Shown piece after piece: positions 21,670-30,175 of a DNA stretch of 64,000 bases; position 1 is the stretch's first letter; the number at the start of each line of letters is the position of its first letter. Below the pieces are notes generated by a model. It saw only the letters and a program-made list of their open reading frames with translations, did not search any database and was not told the DNA's origin. The position numbers were made by a program, and so were the translations under genes. Where the stretch lies: positions 98,907 through 162,906 of the forward strand of contig CAIQJP010000087.1 in assembly GCA_903872155.1 (NCBI GenBank), given 5' to 3'. This DNA comes from an uncultured Actinomycetes bacterium (GTDB lineage Bacteria; Actinomycetota; Acidimicrobiia; Acidimicrobiales; Ilumatobacteraceae).

Positions 21670-22095
21670 TCACTTAGTGGGAGGATCTTTATACATCACG
21701 CCGGCGCGTGACACATTTTCGGTCCACTTCGAGCCGTCCCAATAGCGATACTCGTAACGGCCAGCAGGATCTTTGTACCAATCGGCTGGAACATTAGGTA
21801 CCGCGGATTGTGTGGCAACTGGAGTCGAGGTCGGTGCTGATGCAGGTGTTGGTGAGATAAATGTGGTGGGGCTTGCCGGTGTATTTGTCGCGGCCCAACC
21901 AGCTGAGTCATTGACTGGAGTCGGCTGAACTGGAGTAGTCGCGGTGACGCTAACTGGACGTGACAAGTACGCGACGATTTCGCCCGTCGCGACAATACTG
22001 ACAACTTGCCAACCTTGTGCTGACATCGACGTAAGTTGGGTCGCAAGATCGGCGGAGTTGTTTGCGGTTACTTTGAGTGATGTGAACTCGAGCAT
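21670..22095 (-). CDS. Small DUF2510-domain protein
   Basis: Function unknown. Residues 1-45 form a compact alpha/beta segment (LEFTSLKVTANNSADLATQLTSM...GWQVVSIVATGEIVAYLSRP) reminiscent of DUF4177-type domains. A Pro/Thr/Ser linker follows (about 50-105). The C-terminus carries a DUF2510 domain (ADWYKDPAGRYEYRYWDGSKWTENV), a short Trp-rich module common in actinomycete membrane or surface proteins. No signal peptide or membrane segment is seen, so it is probably cytoplasmic or membrane-associated through a partner. It lies downstream of the ABC ATPase gene on the same strand. Confidence 0.7.
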   Translation of the reverse strand: MLEFTSLKVTANNSADLATQLTSMSAQGWQVVSIVATGEIVAYLSRPVSVTATTPVQPTPVNDSAGWAATNTPASPTTFISPTPASAPTSTPVATQSAVPNVPADWYKDPAGRYEYRYWDGSKWTENVSRAGVMYKDPPTK

Positions 22096-22119
22096 GTCGC
22101 AAAGTGTAGTGCTGGTTTT

Positions 22120-22893
22120 TCAGTCTTGGGTAGCGGTGCCTTCAACAGCAACGAGCCCACGGGCTTCGGCTTGTGACGACTCACCATCGAACACCAAAGA
22201 ACCATCTCGTAAAGCAATCGTGCGGGCTGTACGTGAGACAAAGCTGAGTTCGTGGGTCGCAACGACAAGAGCGGCACCATCGGCTGAGGCTTGATCGAAG
22301 AGATCGAGTAGCGCTTCTTTGCCGTCAGCATCAAGCCCAACGAAGGGTTCGTCGACAAGCATCAATTCAAACGGTCGAATGAACGCAATCGCGATGGCCG
22401 CTTTTTGCTTGAGTCCACGACTAAATCGTGTTGGTAAATCATCGGCTCGTTCGTAGATGCCAAGTTGTCCCAAAAGATCTGCAGCCTTTTGTTCCCATGT
22501 GCCCATGTTGTGAAGGCGGGCGGTGTATTCAAGGTGTTCCCACACTGAAAGGTCGTCGTAGAAAGTTGGAGTATCGGCAAGATAACTCAGTTTGCTACGA
22601 GCATCCATTGAACCTGGCTCTTGTCCAAAGACGGTGATCGAACCCGATGCCGGCTCGAGTAATCCGGTCGCCATACGTAAGAAAGTTGTTTTGCCTGATC
22701 CGTTGTGGCCGATAAGTGCAACCTTTTCATGCTCTTCGATACGCAATGACAATGGATACAAAGCGGGACCGTCGCCGTAGTCCTTGGCGACATTGTTGGC
22801 AATGAGCGCTGCAGGTAAGACTGGTTCAGCTTTGCGACTTGTTGACGAAGCTTCACCCTTTTGTGCACTCGGTGGTTTGGGGTGGCGGCTCAT
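22120..22893 (-). CDS. ABC transporter ATP-binding protein
   Basis: ATPase subunit that drives the fused permease encoded directly upstream (4-bp overlap). The nucleotide-binding motifs are Walker A GHNGSGKTT, a signature region FSRGLKQKAAIAIAF (a variant LSGGQ), Walker B LMLVDEPFVGLD, and the H-loop VVATHELSF. Its sequence style (RMATGLLEPASGSITVFGQEP) is that of drug/bacteriocin-export or ABC-2 type ATPases. An N-terminal tail of about 30 residues (RHPKPPSAQKGEASSTSRKAE) precedes the domain. The cargo is unknown. Confidence 0.9.
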   Translation of the reverse strand: MSRHPKPPSAQKGEASSTSRKAEPVLPAALIANNVAKDYGDGPALYPLSLRIEEHEKVALIGHNGSGKTTFLRMATGLLEPASGSITVFGQEPGSMDARSKLSYLADTPTFYDDLSVWEHLEYTARLHNMGTWEQKAADLLGQLGIYERADDLPTRFSRGLKQKAAIAIAFIRPFELMLVDEPFVGLDADGKEALLDLFDQASADGAALVVATHELSFVSRTARTIALRDGSLVFDGESSQAEARGLVAVEGTATQD

Positions 22894-25478
22894 GAGTTTC
22901 CTCCGGTACGAGTTTTCTGTCCGCGACTTTCGGTGGCGGCATTGTTTAAAGACTTCTTTATGTCATCGCGGAATCGCACCCATCCGCCAACAATCATGGC
23001 CATTAGGGCGATGGCGATTGCAATACGAAGAGCTGGTGCTTCTGGCCCATTGCCTTTGGTGAGTGCCATACGCGCACCAACCATGGGCAAACTTCCGAGT
23101 ACCGCAAGTACAACTGGCCAAATTGCTTTGATGAGACTCACAGTGCCAGCTACTTCGGGCGGCATCATGTTGGCTTGTGCGGTTGATGAAACTTGATCAG
23201 GTGCACCCGAAACAATGTTGATGGCAGCACCAGCGAGACCACCGATCAAAGAAGGAATGGCGCAGATTGCCGCGACTGACCACATATGTGGTTCAACGAT
23301 TCCCATCGTGGCAACCATGATGCCTGCAATCGGAATCGCAATGGCCGCTGTTGGACTTAAGAGAGCCATATACATTGCACCGCGCAATTTTGGATACGCA
23401 TCAGTTCGTTCACCTTGATCAATCTCTTGAGCGAACGGTTCGCAAATTTCGAGTCCCAAAATGAACAATGCAAGTCCACTACCTAATGCCGCTGGCGTCG
23501 TTCCGTTATAAACCGCAACTTGGCATAATCCTGCAACGATGGTCAGTGTGACAATTCGTGTGATTCGGCTCAGTGGGAAACGCAATAAACCTTGCCAGCC
23601 GCGATTCCATTCAGCAGAGAAACGATTCTTTGTCTTCTTCCGCTTCATCTTGATCCACGGGCGATTGCGACTGCGCTCTTGACTGAGTTGGCGACGTAAC
23701 AAAGTAACGGTGCGAAGGTCTTGCAATGTCACCGCAAAACGCAATTGAGTGACGAGTGCTGAACGACGCGATAAAGCCTCAAGTGATTGACGAGCCAATA
23801 GAGCGAGGCCAATCACAACTAACAGGGCTGCGACAATAGATGGAATGAGTTCACTGACCCGCGTGCGTTCGCCCCACAACGCAAGTCCACCTTGCAAGTC
23901 GCCAGGTCCGGTGAGTTTTGAACTCGGAAGTGCAGTGGCGATTTGCCAAGCGATTAAAGCACCACCAATGACACTGGCCATCCAGCCCCGAAGTTTGAGT
24001 GAATGGGCACACAGTGCTGATCCAACAAAAAGCGCGCCAGCAGTGACGCCCCACAATGCACCCGACATTGCCCACGACATTCCAGAACCAGGTAAGCGAC
24101 GGCCGGCTAATTGACCGGCAACAGCTCCTGCTCCGCCAGCAGCAAACATCGCTGAACGAAGTCGCTGAACGGCCGGACGAAGAAGTACTCGTTGGCGACT
24201 GACGGGGGCTAATAGAACGTGGCGTACATCGGCTTCTTCAATGGCCAGCGGTCCGCCGCGACTGCCCGAGCGAAGACCCATGGCGACCGCCAAGATTCCA
24301 GCAAGACCAAGCCATGCGGGACCAAACTTGACGACATCAGCCGCCATTGAATCGGCGACTGGCTTGTCGGGGACAAGACCCGAGATAAACAGAATTCCGC
24401 CACCGAAAATAAACGCCGCCAAGTACACGCGATAGAGCGCCTCAAACCATTCAACTTCTGCGAGTCGATTCTTTTGACGAGCACGACGCAGGGCACGTAC
24501 TGCATTTGAACCGATAGCAGACACTTGCGTGGCAAACGAATCTCGATCGGGTTGGTGAATCCCTAGTTCAACTGGTGTTTGGGGATCAGATGACCAACCC
24601 GACCATGAGGCAACGAAAAGTCGTGGCGTCGCAAAGCCAGCATGTTCAATGGCCACGATGTTGGCGCACGCTGACACTCCGCTGCCGCAATATGCAATTA
24701 CTTCATCGGCCAGATCAACACAGAGTGATTCGTAATGGCTGCGTAATTCGTCCGTTGTTTTAAATGTTGTTGTCTCTGAATTGATGACAGCATTCCACGG
24801 AGCGCTGAATGCACCTGGAATGTGGCCGGGTCGTGGATCTAGTTTTGCCGAGGCTTCAGTAACAACGCCTTGAAAACGATCGGCTGAACGCGCATCAAGA
24901 ATAATCCGTTGTGAAGTGATTGCGCCTTCGGCGACGATTGCTTCAAGATCGTGTTTGGTAACGAGTTGATCGGTGGGCCATTCAACAGTTGCGAACGATG
25001 CCGCTTTGCCAGTTGTGGGTTTACCGGTTGCAAGCGGTGTTTCGTTGGCGCGTTGCCACGCACCAATGCCGCCATCGAGCACCGATGCTTTGCAACCAAG
25101 CATGCGCAACATGACAACGAGTCGCGATGCTGTCATGCCACCGGTGTCGTCATAGGCGACAACGTATGAGTTGCTACCGATACCAAGACGGGACATTGCT
25201 CCGGCGAATGCCGATGGAGTAGGAAAAGGATGGCGACCATTTGTGGCGTCTGTTCGATCGGACGAAGCCAGGTCGCGATCGAGGTCAACAAAAATCGCAC
25301 CTGGAATGTGGCCCTCGGTGTAGGCCTTGCGACCATCACGTCCGTCGAGGTACCAACGTACGTCAGCTATGACAATGTCGGTACGGTCAAGAGCCTGCAG
25401 ATCTTGGACTGAGATAACGATTGGGACTTTGGGCTCTAAATCGTTCAAGGCTTCCATTCTTGCCTGTAGGGCGGGCAT
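22890..25478 (-). CDS. Two-domain sulfurtransferase fused to ABC permease-like membrane protein
   Basis: Residues about 18-305 form tandem rhodanese domains. The second holds the active-site loop CGSGVSA with Cys264, close to the CG[S/T]GVT loop of 3-mercaptopyruvate sulfurtransferases; the first ends in an LDGGIGAWQ signature. From about residue 340 the protein has roughly 12 hydrophobic segments in two groups, with a basic cytosolic stretch (WIKMKRKKTKNRF) between them, as in large actinomycete ABC permeases. The ATPase is encoded next and overlaps by 4 bp. The fusion is in frame as read. A single-base change near 24560 would split it into a sulfurtransferase ending at a TAG and a permease starting at a GTG, so a sequencing indel should be excluded. 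ATG 25457 is an alternative start. Confidence 0.75.
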   Translation of the reverse strand: MPALQARMEALNDLEPKVPIVISVQDLQALDRTDIVIADVRWYLDGRDGRKAYTEGHIPGAIFVDLDRDLASSDRTDATNGRHPFPTPSAFAGAMSRLGIGSNSYVVAYDDTGGMTASRLVVMLRMLGCKASVLDGGIGAWQRANETPLATGKPTTGKAASFATVEWPTDQLVTKHDLEAIVAEGAITSQRIILDARSADRFQGVVTEASAKLDPRPGHIPGAFSAPWNAVINSETTTFKTTDELRSHYESLCVDLADEVIAYCGSGVSACANIVAIEHAGFATPRLFVASWSGWSSDPQTPVELGIHQPDRDSFATQVSAIGSNAVRALRRARQKNRLAEVEWFEALYRVYLAAFIFGGGILFISGLVPDKPVADSMAADVVKFGPAWLGLAGILAVAMGLRSGSRGGPLAIEEADVRHVLLAPVSRQRVLLRPAVQRLRSAMFAAGGAGAVAGQLAGRRLPGSGMSWAMSGALWGVTAGALFVGSALCAHSLKLRGWMASVIGGALIAWQIATALPSSKLTGPGDLQGGLALWGERTRVSELIPSIVAALLVVIGLALLARQSLEALSRRSALVTQLRFAVTLQDLRTVTLLRRQLSQERSRNRPWIKMKRKKTKNRFSAEWNRGWQGLLRFPLSRITRIVTLTIVAGLCQVAVYNGTTPAALGSGLALFILGLEICEPFAQEIDQGERTDAYPKLRGAMYMALLSPTAAIAIPIAGIMVATMGIVEPHMWSVAAICAIPSLIGGLAGAAINIVSGAPDQVSSTAQANMMPPEVAGTVSLIKAIWPVVLAVLGSLPMVGARMALTKGNGPEAPALRIAIAIALMAMIVGGWVRFRDDIKKSLNNAATESRGQKTRTGGNS

Positions 25479-25485
25479 ACTGACA

Positions 25486-26031
25486 ATGATGGATGTAAGA
25501 ACTGTTGAACTTTTTACGTCTTTATTGGCGCTGATCGCGCTTGTTGGGGGAGTGTCGTACGCCCTCTTAGGACTTTGGATTTCTCCCCAGGCTTCGGCCG
25601 TCTCCGAGATTCGTCGATTGTCGTTGTGGTTGGCTTGGCTTGTCGCGGCTTGTGCAACTGCTGGAAGTCTGTATTTCAGCGAAGTTGCGCATTATGTCCC
25701 GTGCCGGTTGTGCTGGTTCCAACGTATCTGTATGTACCCGTTGGCCGGAATTCTGCTGGTGGCGGCGATTCGTAAAGATCGCAATGCGCGCTGGTATGCC
25801 TTGCCGATGTTGGTCGCCGGGGTGTGCTTGTCGGTCTATCACTATCTCATTGAATGGAAACCATCTTTGGGCGAAGGTGCTTGCGGAATCGGACCGTCGT
25901 GCACCGACGTCTGGTTCCGACGTATGGGATTTGTCACGCTGGCCTTCATGGCCCTGAGCGGATTTATCGCGATTGCCGCACTACTTTTTGTTCAGCCGCA
26001 TACACCACATGACCAGTTATCCGAGAAGTGA
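25486..26031 (+). CDS. DsbB-like disulfide bond formation membrane protein
   Basis: Passes electrons from an extracytoplasmic thiol oxidase to quinone, reoxidising it. It has four predicted membrane helices. The first loop carries the Cys73-x-x-Cys76 pair in VPCRLCWFQR, the diagnostic DsbB/BdbC motif. The second loop has Cys133 and Cys139 (ACGIGPSC). Length (181 residues) is normal. Two adjacent ATGs open the frame. The gene is only 7 bp from the divergent fusion gene, so promoters must overlap coding DNA. A thioredoxin-fold partner follows after 7 bp. Confidence 0.88.
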   Translation: MMDVRTVELFTSLLALIALVGGVSYALLGLWISPQASAVSEIRRLSLWLAWLVAACATAGSLYFSEVAHYVPCRLCWFQRICMYPLAGILLVAAIRKDRNARWYALPMLVAGVCLSVYHYLIEWKPSLGEGACGIGPSCTDVWFRRMGFVTLAFMALSGFIAIAALLFVQPHTPHDQLSEK

Positions 26032-26038
26032 GCAGAAA

Positions 26039-26698
26039 ATGGCCAAGCAACCCATCAAGAAGTCAAACAACAACAAGTTGGTTCTTGGCGGAGTCACGCT
26101 TGCGATAGTGATAGCTCTGGTGATCGCGATTGTCGCGGGTGGCTCAAAAGATCCGTCGAACACACCAATGAGTGATGGGCCGGTTTCTGCTGGTGAAAAT
26201 CAACCAGTTGAAGTCGTTGGCGACGCGCTTGAAGCATTGCCTGAAACAGGAACTGATCCTTCTATTGGTCTCGTGGCTCCAACATTGAACGGACACACAT
26301 TTGACGGTTCGAATCTGTCAGTCACACCGGGTGATGGCAAGCCGTACATGGTTGTCTTCCTTGCGCATTGGTGTCCTCATTGCAATCGTGAAGTTCCACG
26401 CCTCATTGAATGGCAAGCATCGGGTGCCATTCCGGCAGATTTGCAAATCATCGGTGTCAGCACTGCTGTTGCGAGTGACCGTCCGAACTACCCACCATCA
26501 CAGTGGGTCGTCGATAAAGCTTGGCCGTGGCCAGTTATTGCCGACTCCGAAGCAATGGATGCAGCAAACGCGTATGGAGTTTCGGGATTCCCATTCTTCA
26601 CAATCGTTGGTGCGGATGGAAAAGTGAAAGTACGTGCCTCAGGCGAAATTGAAATTGATCAGCTCTCGCAGATCGTGAACGCTGCACTCGCTAACTAA
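26039..26698 (+). CDS. Membrane-anchored thioredoxin-fold protein (TlpA/DsbA-like)
   Basis: Extracytoplasmic thiol-disulfide oxidoreductase. An N-terminal anchor (LVLGGVTLAIVIALVIAIVAGG) is followed by a flexible region and a thioredoxin fold with the active site WCPHC (FLAHWCPHCNREVPRL) and the cis-Pro loop SGFPFFTIV. The CPHC dipeptide is DsbA-like, favouring oxidation. Coupling to the DsbB-like gene supports an oxidative folding pair, probably serving the Cys-containing secreted proteins in this window. The ATG at 26039 is preferred over an upstream in-frame codon inside the dsbB-like gene. Confidence 0.88.
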   Translation: MAKQPIKKSNNNKLVLGGVTLAIVIALVIAIVAGGSKDPSNTPMSDGPVSAGENQPVEVVGDALEALPETGTDPSIGLVAPTLNGHTFDGSNLSVTPGDGKPYMVVFLAHWCPHCNREVPRLIEWQASGAIPADLQIIGVSTAVASDRPNYPPSQWVVDKAWPWPVIADSEAMDAANAYGVSGFPFFTIVGADGKVKVRASGEIEIDQLSQIVNAALAN

Positions 26699-26705
26699 GT
26701 ATCTG

Positions 26706-27896
26706 CTAGTTCAGTTGTCGAGCGGCTTGTTCGGCCAGAACTAAAACTTCACGTAGCGGTATCCCTAAAGCGCGAGCAGCGCTCACAGCATCATCGTTTT
26801 CAACTTTGATTCGGCCACTACCAATTTTGAGACGGATTTTGTGACCGTGAACGGTGACAGACTTTTCTTCGCGAGTTTGAGGCCAACGTTGAATGACCGA
26901 ACCGCGCAAACCGAGAGTGCCCGTTTCAGCAACGAGCACGGCGGAGATTTTTTCGGTGAGTGCAAGATCGCATAACGCGTGAACCGTAAATGCTGGTCGA
27001 CCTTTCTTCATGACAATAGGTGTAGCCCATGCATCATGTGCCCCTGCATTCAGCAATTCAGCAATGGTGTGGGCGATGACTTCGCCGGACACATCGTCAA
27101 CATTGGCTTCAAGAAGTTGTACATCTTGTCCGGCACCAGAAAGCACTGTGTTTTCTAACGTTTCACCAATCACCACCTTCACAACATTGGCGCGACCAGG
27201 AATGTCGTTAGTCCCGGCGCCGTAACCAACGCTGCTCACGGTGAGTGGTGGCATTGCCCCAAATGAATTAGCAAGTGCAGCCATTAAAGCAACACCAGTT
27301 GGTGTGGCCAGTTCACGGTGATCGTCTAGCCCAACCAGAGTGATTCCCCGCAACGCTGCTAAGGCGGTGACTGCGGGTGCAGGATTGGGCAAAGTTCCGT
27401 GTGCCGAATTGATGTGCCCGTGACCCACGGCGATGTTGCTGCAGAAGATGCGATCAATGTTGAGAACTTCAAGTGCTGCGCAGACTCCGACAATGTCGAC
27501 GATTGCATCGACACTTCCGACTTCATGGAATTCAATGTCATCAACTGCAACGCCGTGAATATTTGCTTCAACTTCGGCAAGTATCGCGAACACCTTCATC
27601 GCTCGATCGCGAACGCGAGCTGGAAGTTCAGAATCAATCAACAATTGCTTGATTTCGCGCCACGCCCGATGATGGTCATGATCGTGATCATCGTGATGAT
27701 GCACTCCAACGATTGCTCGCGTTGCACCGACCCCGGCACGTTGAGTTCGTTCAAACATCAACGCGTAGTCGTCAAGTGCAAGACCTCCGAGAATCTCAAT
27801 GACTTGTAGCGAATCTGCTCCTGCATCAATCAGTGATGCCAAAGTCATATCGCCAGCGGTGCCAGCACCACAATGAAACCACGCAGCGGTACTCAT
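26706..27896 (-). CDS. larC: Nickel pincer cofactor nickel-insertion protein LarC
   Basis: Inserts nickel into the pyridinium bis-thiocarboxylate precursor to form the NPN cofactor of lactate racemase-type enzymes. The N-terminus has the LarC signature WFHCGAGTAGDM. A histidine-rich segment (HHHDDHDHDHH) at about residues 65-75 is a plausible nickel-binding stretch. The block LLEANVDDVSGEVIAHTIAELLNAGAHDAW...KKGRPAF is the conserved DUF111 core. Length (396) matches single-frame LarC; in some bacteria it is split by a programmed frameshift, which is not the case here. It overlaps larB by 4 bp. No larA or larE is in the window. Confidence 0.9.
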   Translation of the reverse strand: MSTAAWFHCGAGTAGDMTLASLIDAGADSLQVIEILGGLALDDYALMFERTQRAGVGATRAIVGVHHHDDHDHDHHRAWREIKQLLIDSELPARVRDRAMKVFAILAEVEANIHGVAVDDIEFHEVGSVDAIVDIVGVCAALEVLNIDRIFCSNIAVGHGHINSAHGTLPNPAPAVTALAALRGITLVGLDDHRELATPTGVALMAALANSFGAMPPLTVSSVGYGAGTNDIPGRANVVKVVIGETLENTVLSGAGQDVQLLEANVDDVSGEVIAHTIAELLNAGAHDAWATPIVMKKGRPAFTVHALCDLALTEKISAVLVAETGTLGLRGSVIQRWPQTREEKSVTVHGHKIRLKIGSGRIKVENDDAVSAARALGIPLREVLVLAEQAARQLN

Positions 27897-28663
27897 GCCT
27901 TCTTCACCTGTGTTTGATCGGTGCGGAGTGAACGCACGATTCGGGCCACTGCACAGGCCGCACCGTAACCATTGTCAATACCTACAACAGTGACGCCGTT
28001 GGCGCATGTTGCGTGCATTGCCAAAAGTGCAGTCACACCTTCGAGTCCCGATCCATATCCAACATTGGTGGGCACGGCGATCACCGGCTTGCCACTGAGG
28101 CCGCCAATCACACTTGCAAGTGCGCCTTCCATTCCTGCGACAACAACAATCACGTCAGCGGCCATCACATCGTCCAGTCGGTTCAGCAGTCGATGTAGAC
28201 CAGCGACTCCAACATCGGTTATGCGGTTCGCGGCAATGCCATGAGCACGCAAAGCCAAAATACATTCGTCAACAACGGGGACATCGGCAGTGCCTGCCGA
28301 GATCACTAATGCGTTGCCGGTGTACCAAGTTTCGGGAGCGCGCCACAGCATTGATCCATGGGCAGTTTCGGCCATTCCAAAACTTGCTTCGAGTGCCTTT
28401 TGTTGATCGGCTGTTGTGCGGGTGACGAGTACTGGTCCGGTGCCGTGGTCAAGAAGTTCACGCACGATCAAGACGCACTGTTCGGGGCTCTTGCCTGGTC
28501 CATAGACGGCTTCAGGTGCACCTTGGCGTAAGTGGCGGTGGTGATCGACCAGGGTGTCGCCCACATCGCCAAATGGCAGCCGTTTCAAACGCTCGACGGC
28601 GTCGTCGGGCGCGATGGATCCTGAAGAAACTCCCTCAATCAATTGGCGCAGGGTTTCAACATC
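27893..28663 (-). CDS. larB: Nickel pincer cofactor biosynthesis protein LarB
   Basis: Carboxylates nicotinic acid adenine dinucleotide and hydrolyses the phosphoanhydride, the first step of NPN cofactor synthesis. The C-terminal half resembles PurE: SAGTADVPVVDE, GVAGLHRLLNRLDDVMAADVIVVVAGMEGALASVIGGLSGKPVIAVPTNVGYG. The N-terminal motif VDHHRHLRQGAPEAVYGPGKSPEQ is LarB-specific. I place the start at the GTG at 28663 because AGGA lies 8 nt before it; a longer ATG start at 28726 would run into the divergent pheA gene. Confidence 0.9.
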   Translation of the reverse strand, partial: DVETLRQLIEGVSSGSIAPDDAVERLKRLPFGDVGDTLVDHHRHLRQGAPEAVYGPGKSPEQCVLIVRELLDHGTGPVLVTRTTADQQKALEASFGMAETAHGSMLWRAPETWYTGNALVISAGTADVPVVDECILALRAHGIAANRITDVGVAGLHRLLNRLDDVMAADVIVVVAGMEGALASVIGGLSGKPVIAVPTNVGYGSGLEGVTALLAMHATCANGVTVVGIDNGYGAACAVARIVRSLRTDQTQVKKA

Positions 28664-28712
28664 CACATAATCATCCTGCCACTTAGCGCTCGTGCCTCTA
28701 GCCTTGGCGACT

Positions 28713-29678
28713 GTGAACACTTCCACTGATTCTCAGCAACCGACTGGCCGCTCGTTGCGGGTGGGGTTTTTGGGACCTTTCGGAACCTTCACCGAACAAG
28801 CCGTGCGCTCGCAACCCGATCTTGACCGCGGCGAGCTCGTGGCATTTCGCTCAGTTCCCGATGTTTTAGATGCAGTTGAAACCGGCGATGTTGATTTTGG
28901 TGTTGTACCGATTGAGAACTCAATTGAGGGAACGGTCAACTTCACCCAAGATGCATTGTCATTCGATTACGACTTGTTGATTCAGCGCGAAGTTGTTCTT
29001 GATATTGAGCATTGCTTGATGGCCATGCCTGGAACTTCATTAGCTGAAGTCACGACCGTGTTGTCGATTCCGGTTGCGACTGCACAATGTCATCGTTATT
29101 TACGCGAGAACGTTGGCCACGCCGAAATTCATGCCGCCAATAGCACTGCGGATGCAGCAAAAACAGTTGCCTCAAATGGTGTTGCTGGAGTGGCTGCAGT
29201 CGCTCCACGCAATGCTGCAACTCTGTACGGACTTGATGTGTTGGCAACCGATATTGCCGATCACGAAGGAAATCAAACGCGTTTCGTAGTAGTTGGCAAA
29301 TCGGGAGTTCCTTCTCCTACTGGTCATGACATCACAGGCATTGTCGTGTTTCAGCGCGCCGACGAACCAGGCAGTTTGATTTCAATCTTGCAAGAGTTCG
29401 CGGCGCGTCGCGTCAATATCACCAACTTGTTGTCACGTCCAACGAAAGATGGTGGTCTTGGCGACTATTGCTTCGTGATGTATCTCGAAGGACATATCGC
29501 CGATGAACTCGTGGCTGATGCTTTGCGAGCACTTCATGCCAAACAAGGGGGAGTGAAGTTCTTGGGCTCGTACCCGGCTCATTCATCCCATGTGCACACG
29601 GCCCGCGAACACGCCGACCCGCGCTGGCAGCATGCCGACGACTGGGTTGACCAGCTTCGGGCCACCATCAGTAAATAG
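28713..29678 (+). CDS. pheA: Prephenate dehydratase
   Basis: Converts prephenate to phenylpyruvate in phenylalanine synthesis. The catalytic domain shows GFLGPFGTFTEQA, FGVVPIENSIEGTVNFTQDAL and the TRFVVVG motif (NQTRFVVV) with its conserved Thr. A C-terminal ACT domain (ADEPGSLISILQEFAARRVNITNLLSRPTKDGGLGDYCFVMYLEGH) should give feedback control by phenylalanine. It is mono-functional with no chorismate mutase domain, as usual in actinomycetes. The GTG at 28713 is preferred; an in-frame GTG at 28692 is possible. A hairpin terminator follows the stop. Confidence 0.92.
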   Translation: MNTSTDSQQPTGRSLRVGFLGPFGTFTEQAVRSQPDLDRGELVAFRSVPDVLDAVETGDVDFGVVPIENSIEGTVNFTQDALSFDYDLLIQREVVLDIEHCLMAMPGTSLAEVTTVLSIPVATAQCHRYLRENVGHAEIHAANSTADAAKTVASNGVAGVAAVAPRNAATLYGLDVLATDIADHEGNQTRFVVVGKSGVPSPTGHDITGIVVFQRADEPGSLISILQEFAARRVNITNLLSRPTKDGGLGDYCFVMYLEGHIADELVADALRALHAKQGGVKFLGSYPAHSSHVHTAREHADPRWQHADDWVDQLRATISK

Positions 29679-29701
29679 CGTTCCCGGCTATTCCTATTGC
29701 C

Positions 29702-29723
29702 CCCGATTGCTCTCGGGCTTTTT
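29702..29723 (+). terminator. Rho-independent terminator after pheA
   Basis: CCCGA (29702-29706) pairs with TCGGG (29713-29717) around a 6-nt loop and is followed by C and five T. It lies 23 bp after the pheA stop and just before a tRNA-Ser gene. Confidence 0.7.
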
Positions 29724-29741
29724 GTCGCTAGCCTCACAGGC

Positions 29742-29825
29742 GGAACGGTGGCAGAGCGGACAAATGCATCCGCCTTGAAAGCGGAAGGCTCACAAGGCCC
29801 GGGGGTTCGAATCCCTCCCGTTCCG
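29742..29825 (+). tRNA. tRNA-Ser (UGA)
   Basis: The acceptor stem GGAACGG pairs with CCGTTCC. The anticodon loop CTTGAAA gives anticodon UGA. A long variable arm (class II) and the T-loop GTTCGAATC fit serine. CCA is not encoded; the bases after the discriminator G are CTC. Confidence 0.92.
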
Positions 29826-29885
29826 CTCAAAGTGTTGCGAGAGAAGTTGATCAGGGCCACCTGTAGGCTTCACCCGCTACACCAT

Positions 29886-29979
29886 GGAGAGGTGCCAGAG
29901 CACGGTTGAATGGGACGTCCTGCTAAGACGTTGACTCCCGAAACGGGGTCCGTGGGTTCAAATCCCACCCTCTCCGCCA
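29886..29979 (+). tRNA. tRNA-Ser (GCU), CCA encoded
   Basis: The acceptor GGAGAGG pairs with CCTCTCC. The anticodon stem ACGTC/GACGT encloses CTGCTAA, giving anticodon GCU. The variable arm is long and the T-loop is GTTCAAATC. The 3' CCA at 29977-29979 is part of the gene, unlike in the neighbouring tRNA-Ser. The two genes are 60 bp apart and probably share a transcript. Confidence 0.92.
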
Positions 29980-30175
29980 TTTTGTTGGCGTTTGGCGCGA
30001 TCTTTTCTCATCTGTGGAAAAGAGAGCGCCATTGCTATTTTCGTGGGCTTATTGCCGACGACCCTGTGGAAAACCTATATTGACACGGCTTTGGGCGTCG
30101 GGGCTCTGTTGCGATCGTGTGACGAAACGACCACACTGACCTAGGCGGTTCACATGTTTGGGCCACCTCAACATC

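Noticed and set aside
30001..30023. TCTTTTC/GAAAAGA stem after the tRNA-Ser (GCU) gene
   Set aside because: AT-rich 7-bp stem with a 9-nt loop and no T run; too weak to call a terminator.
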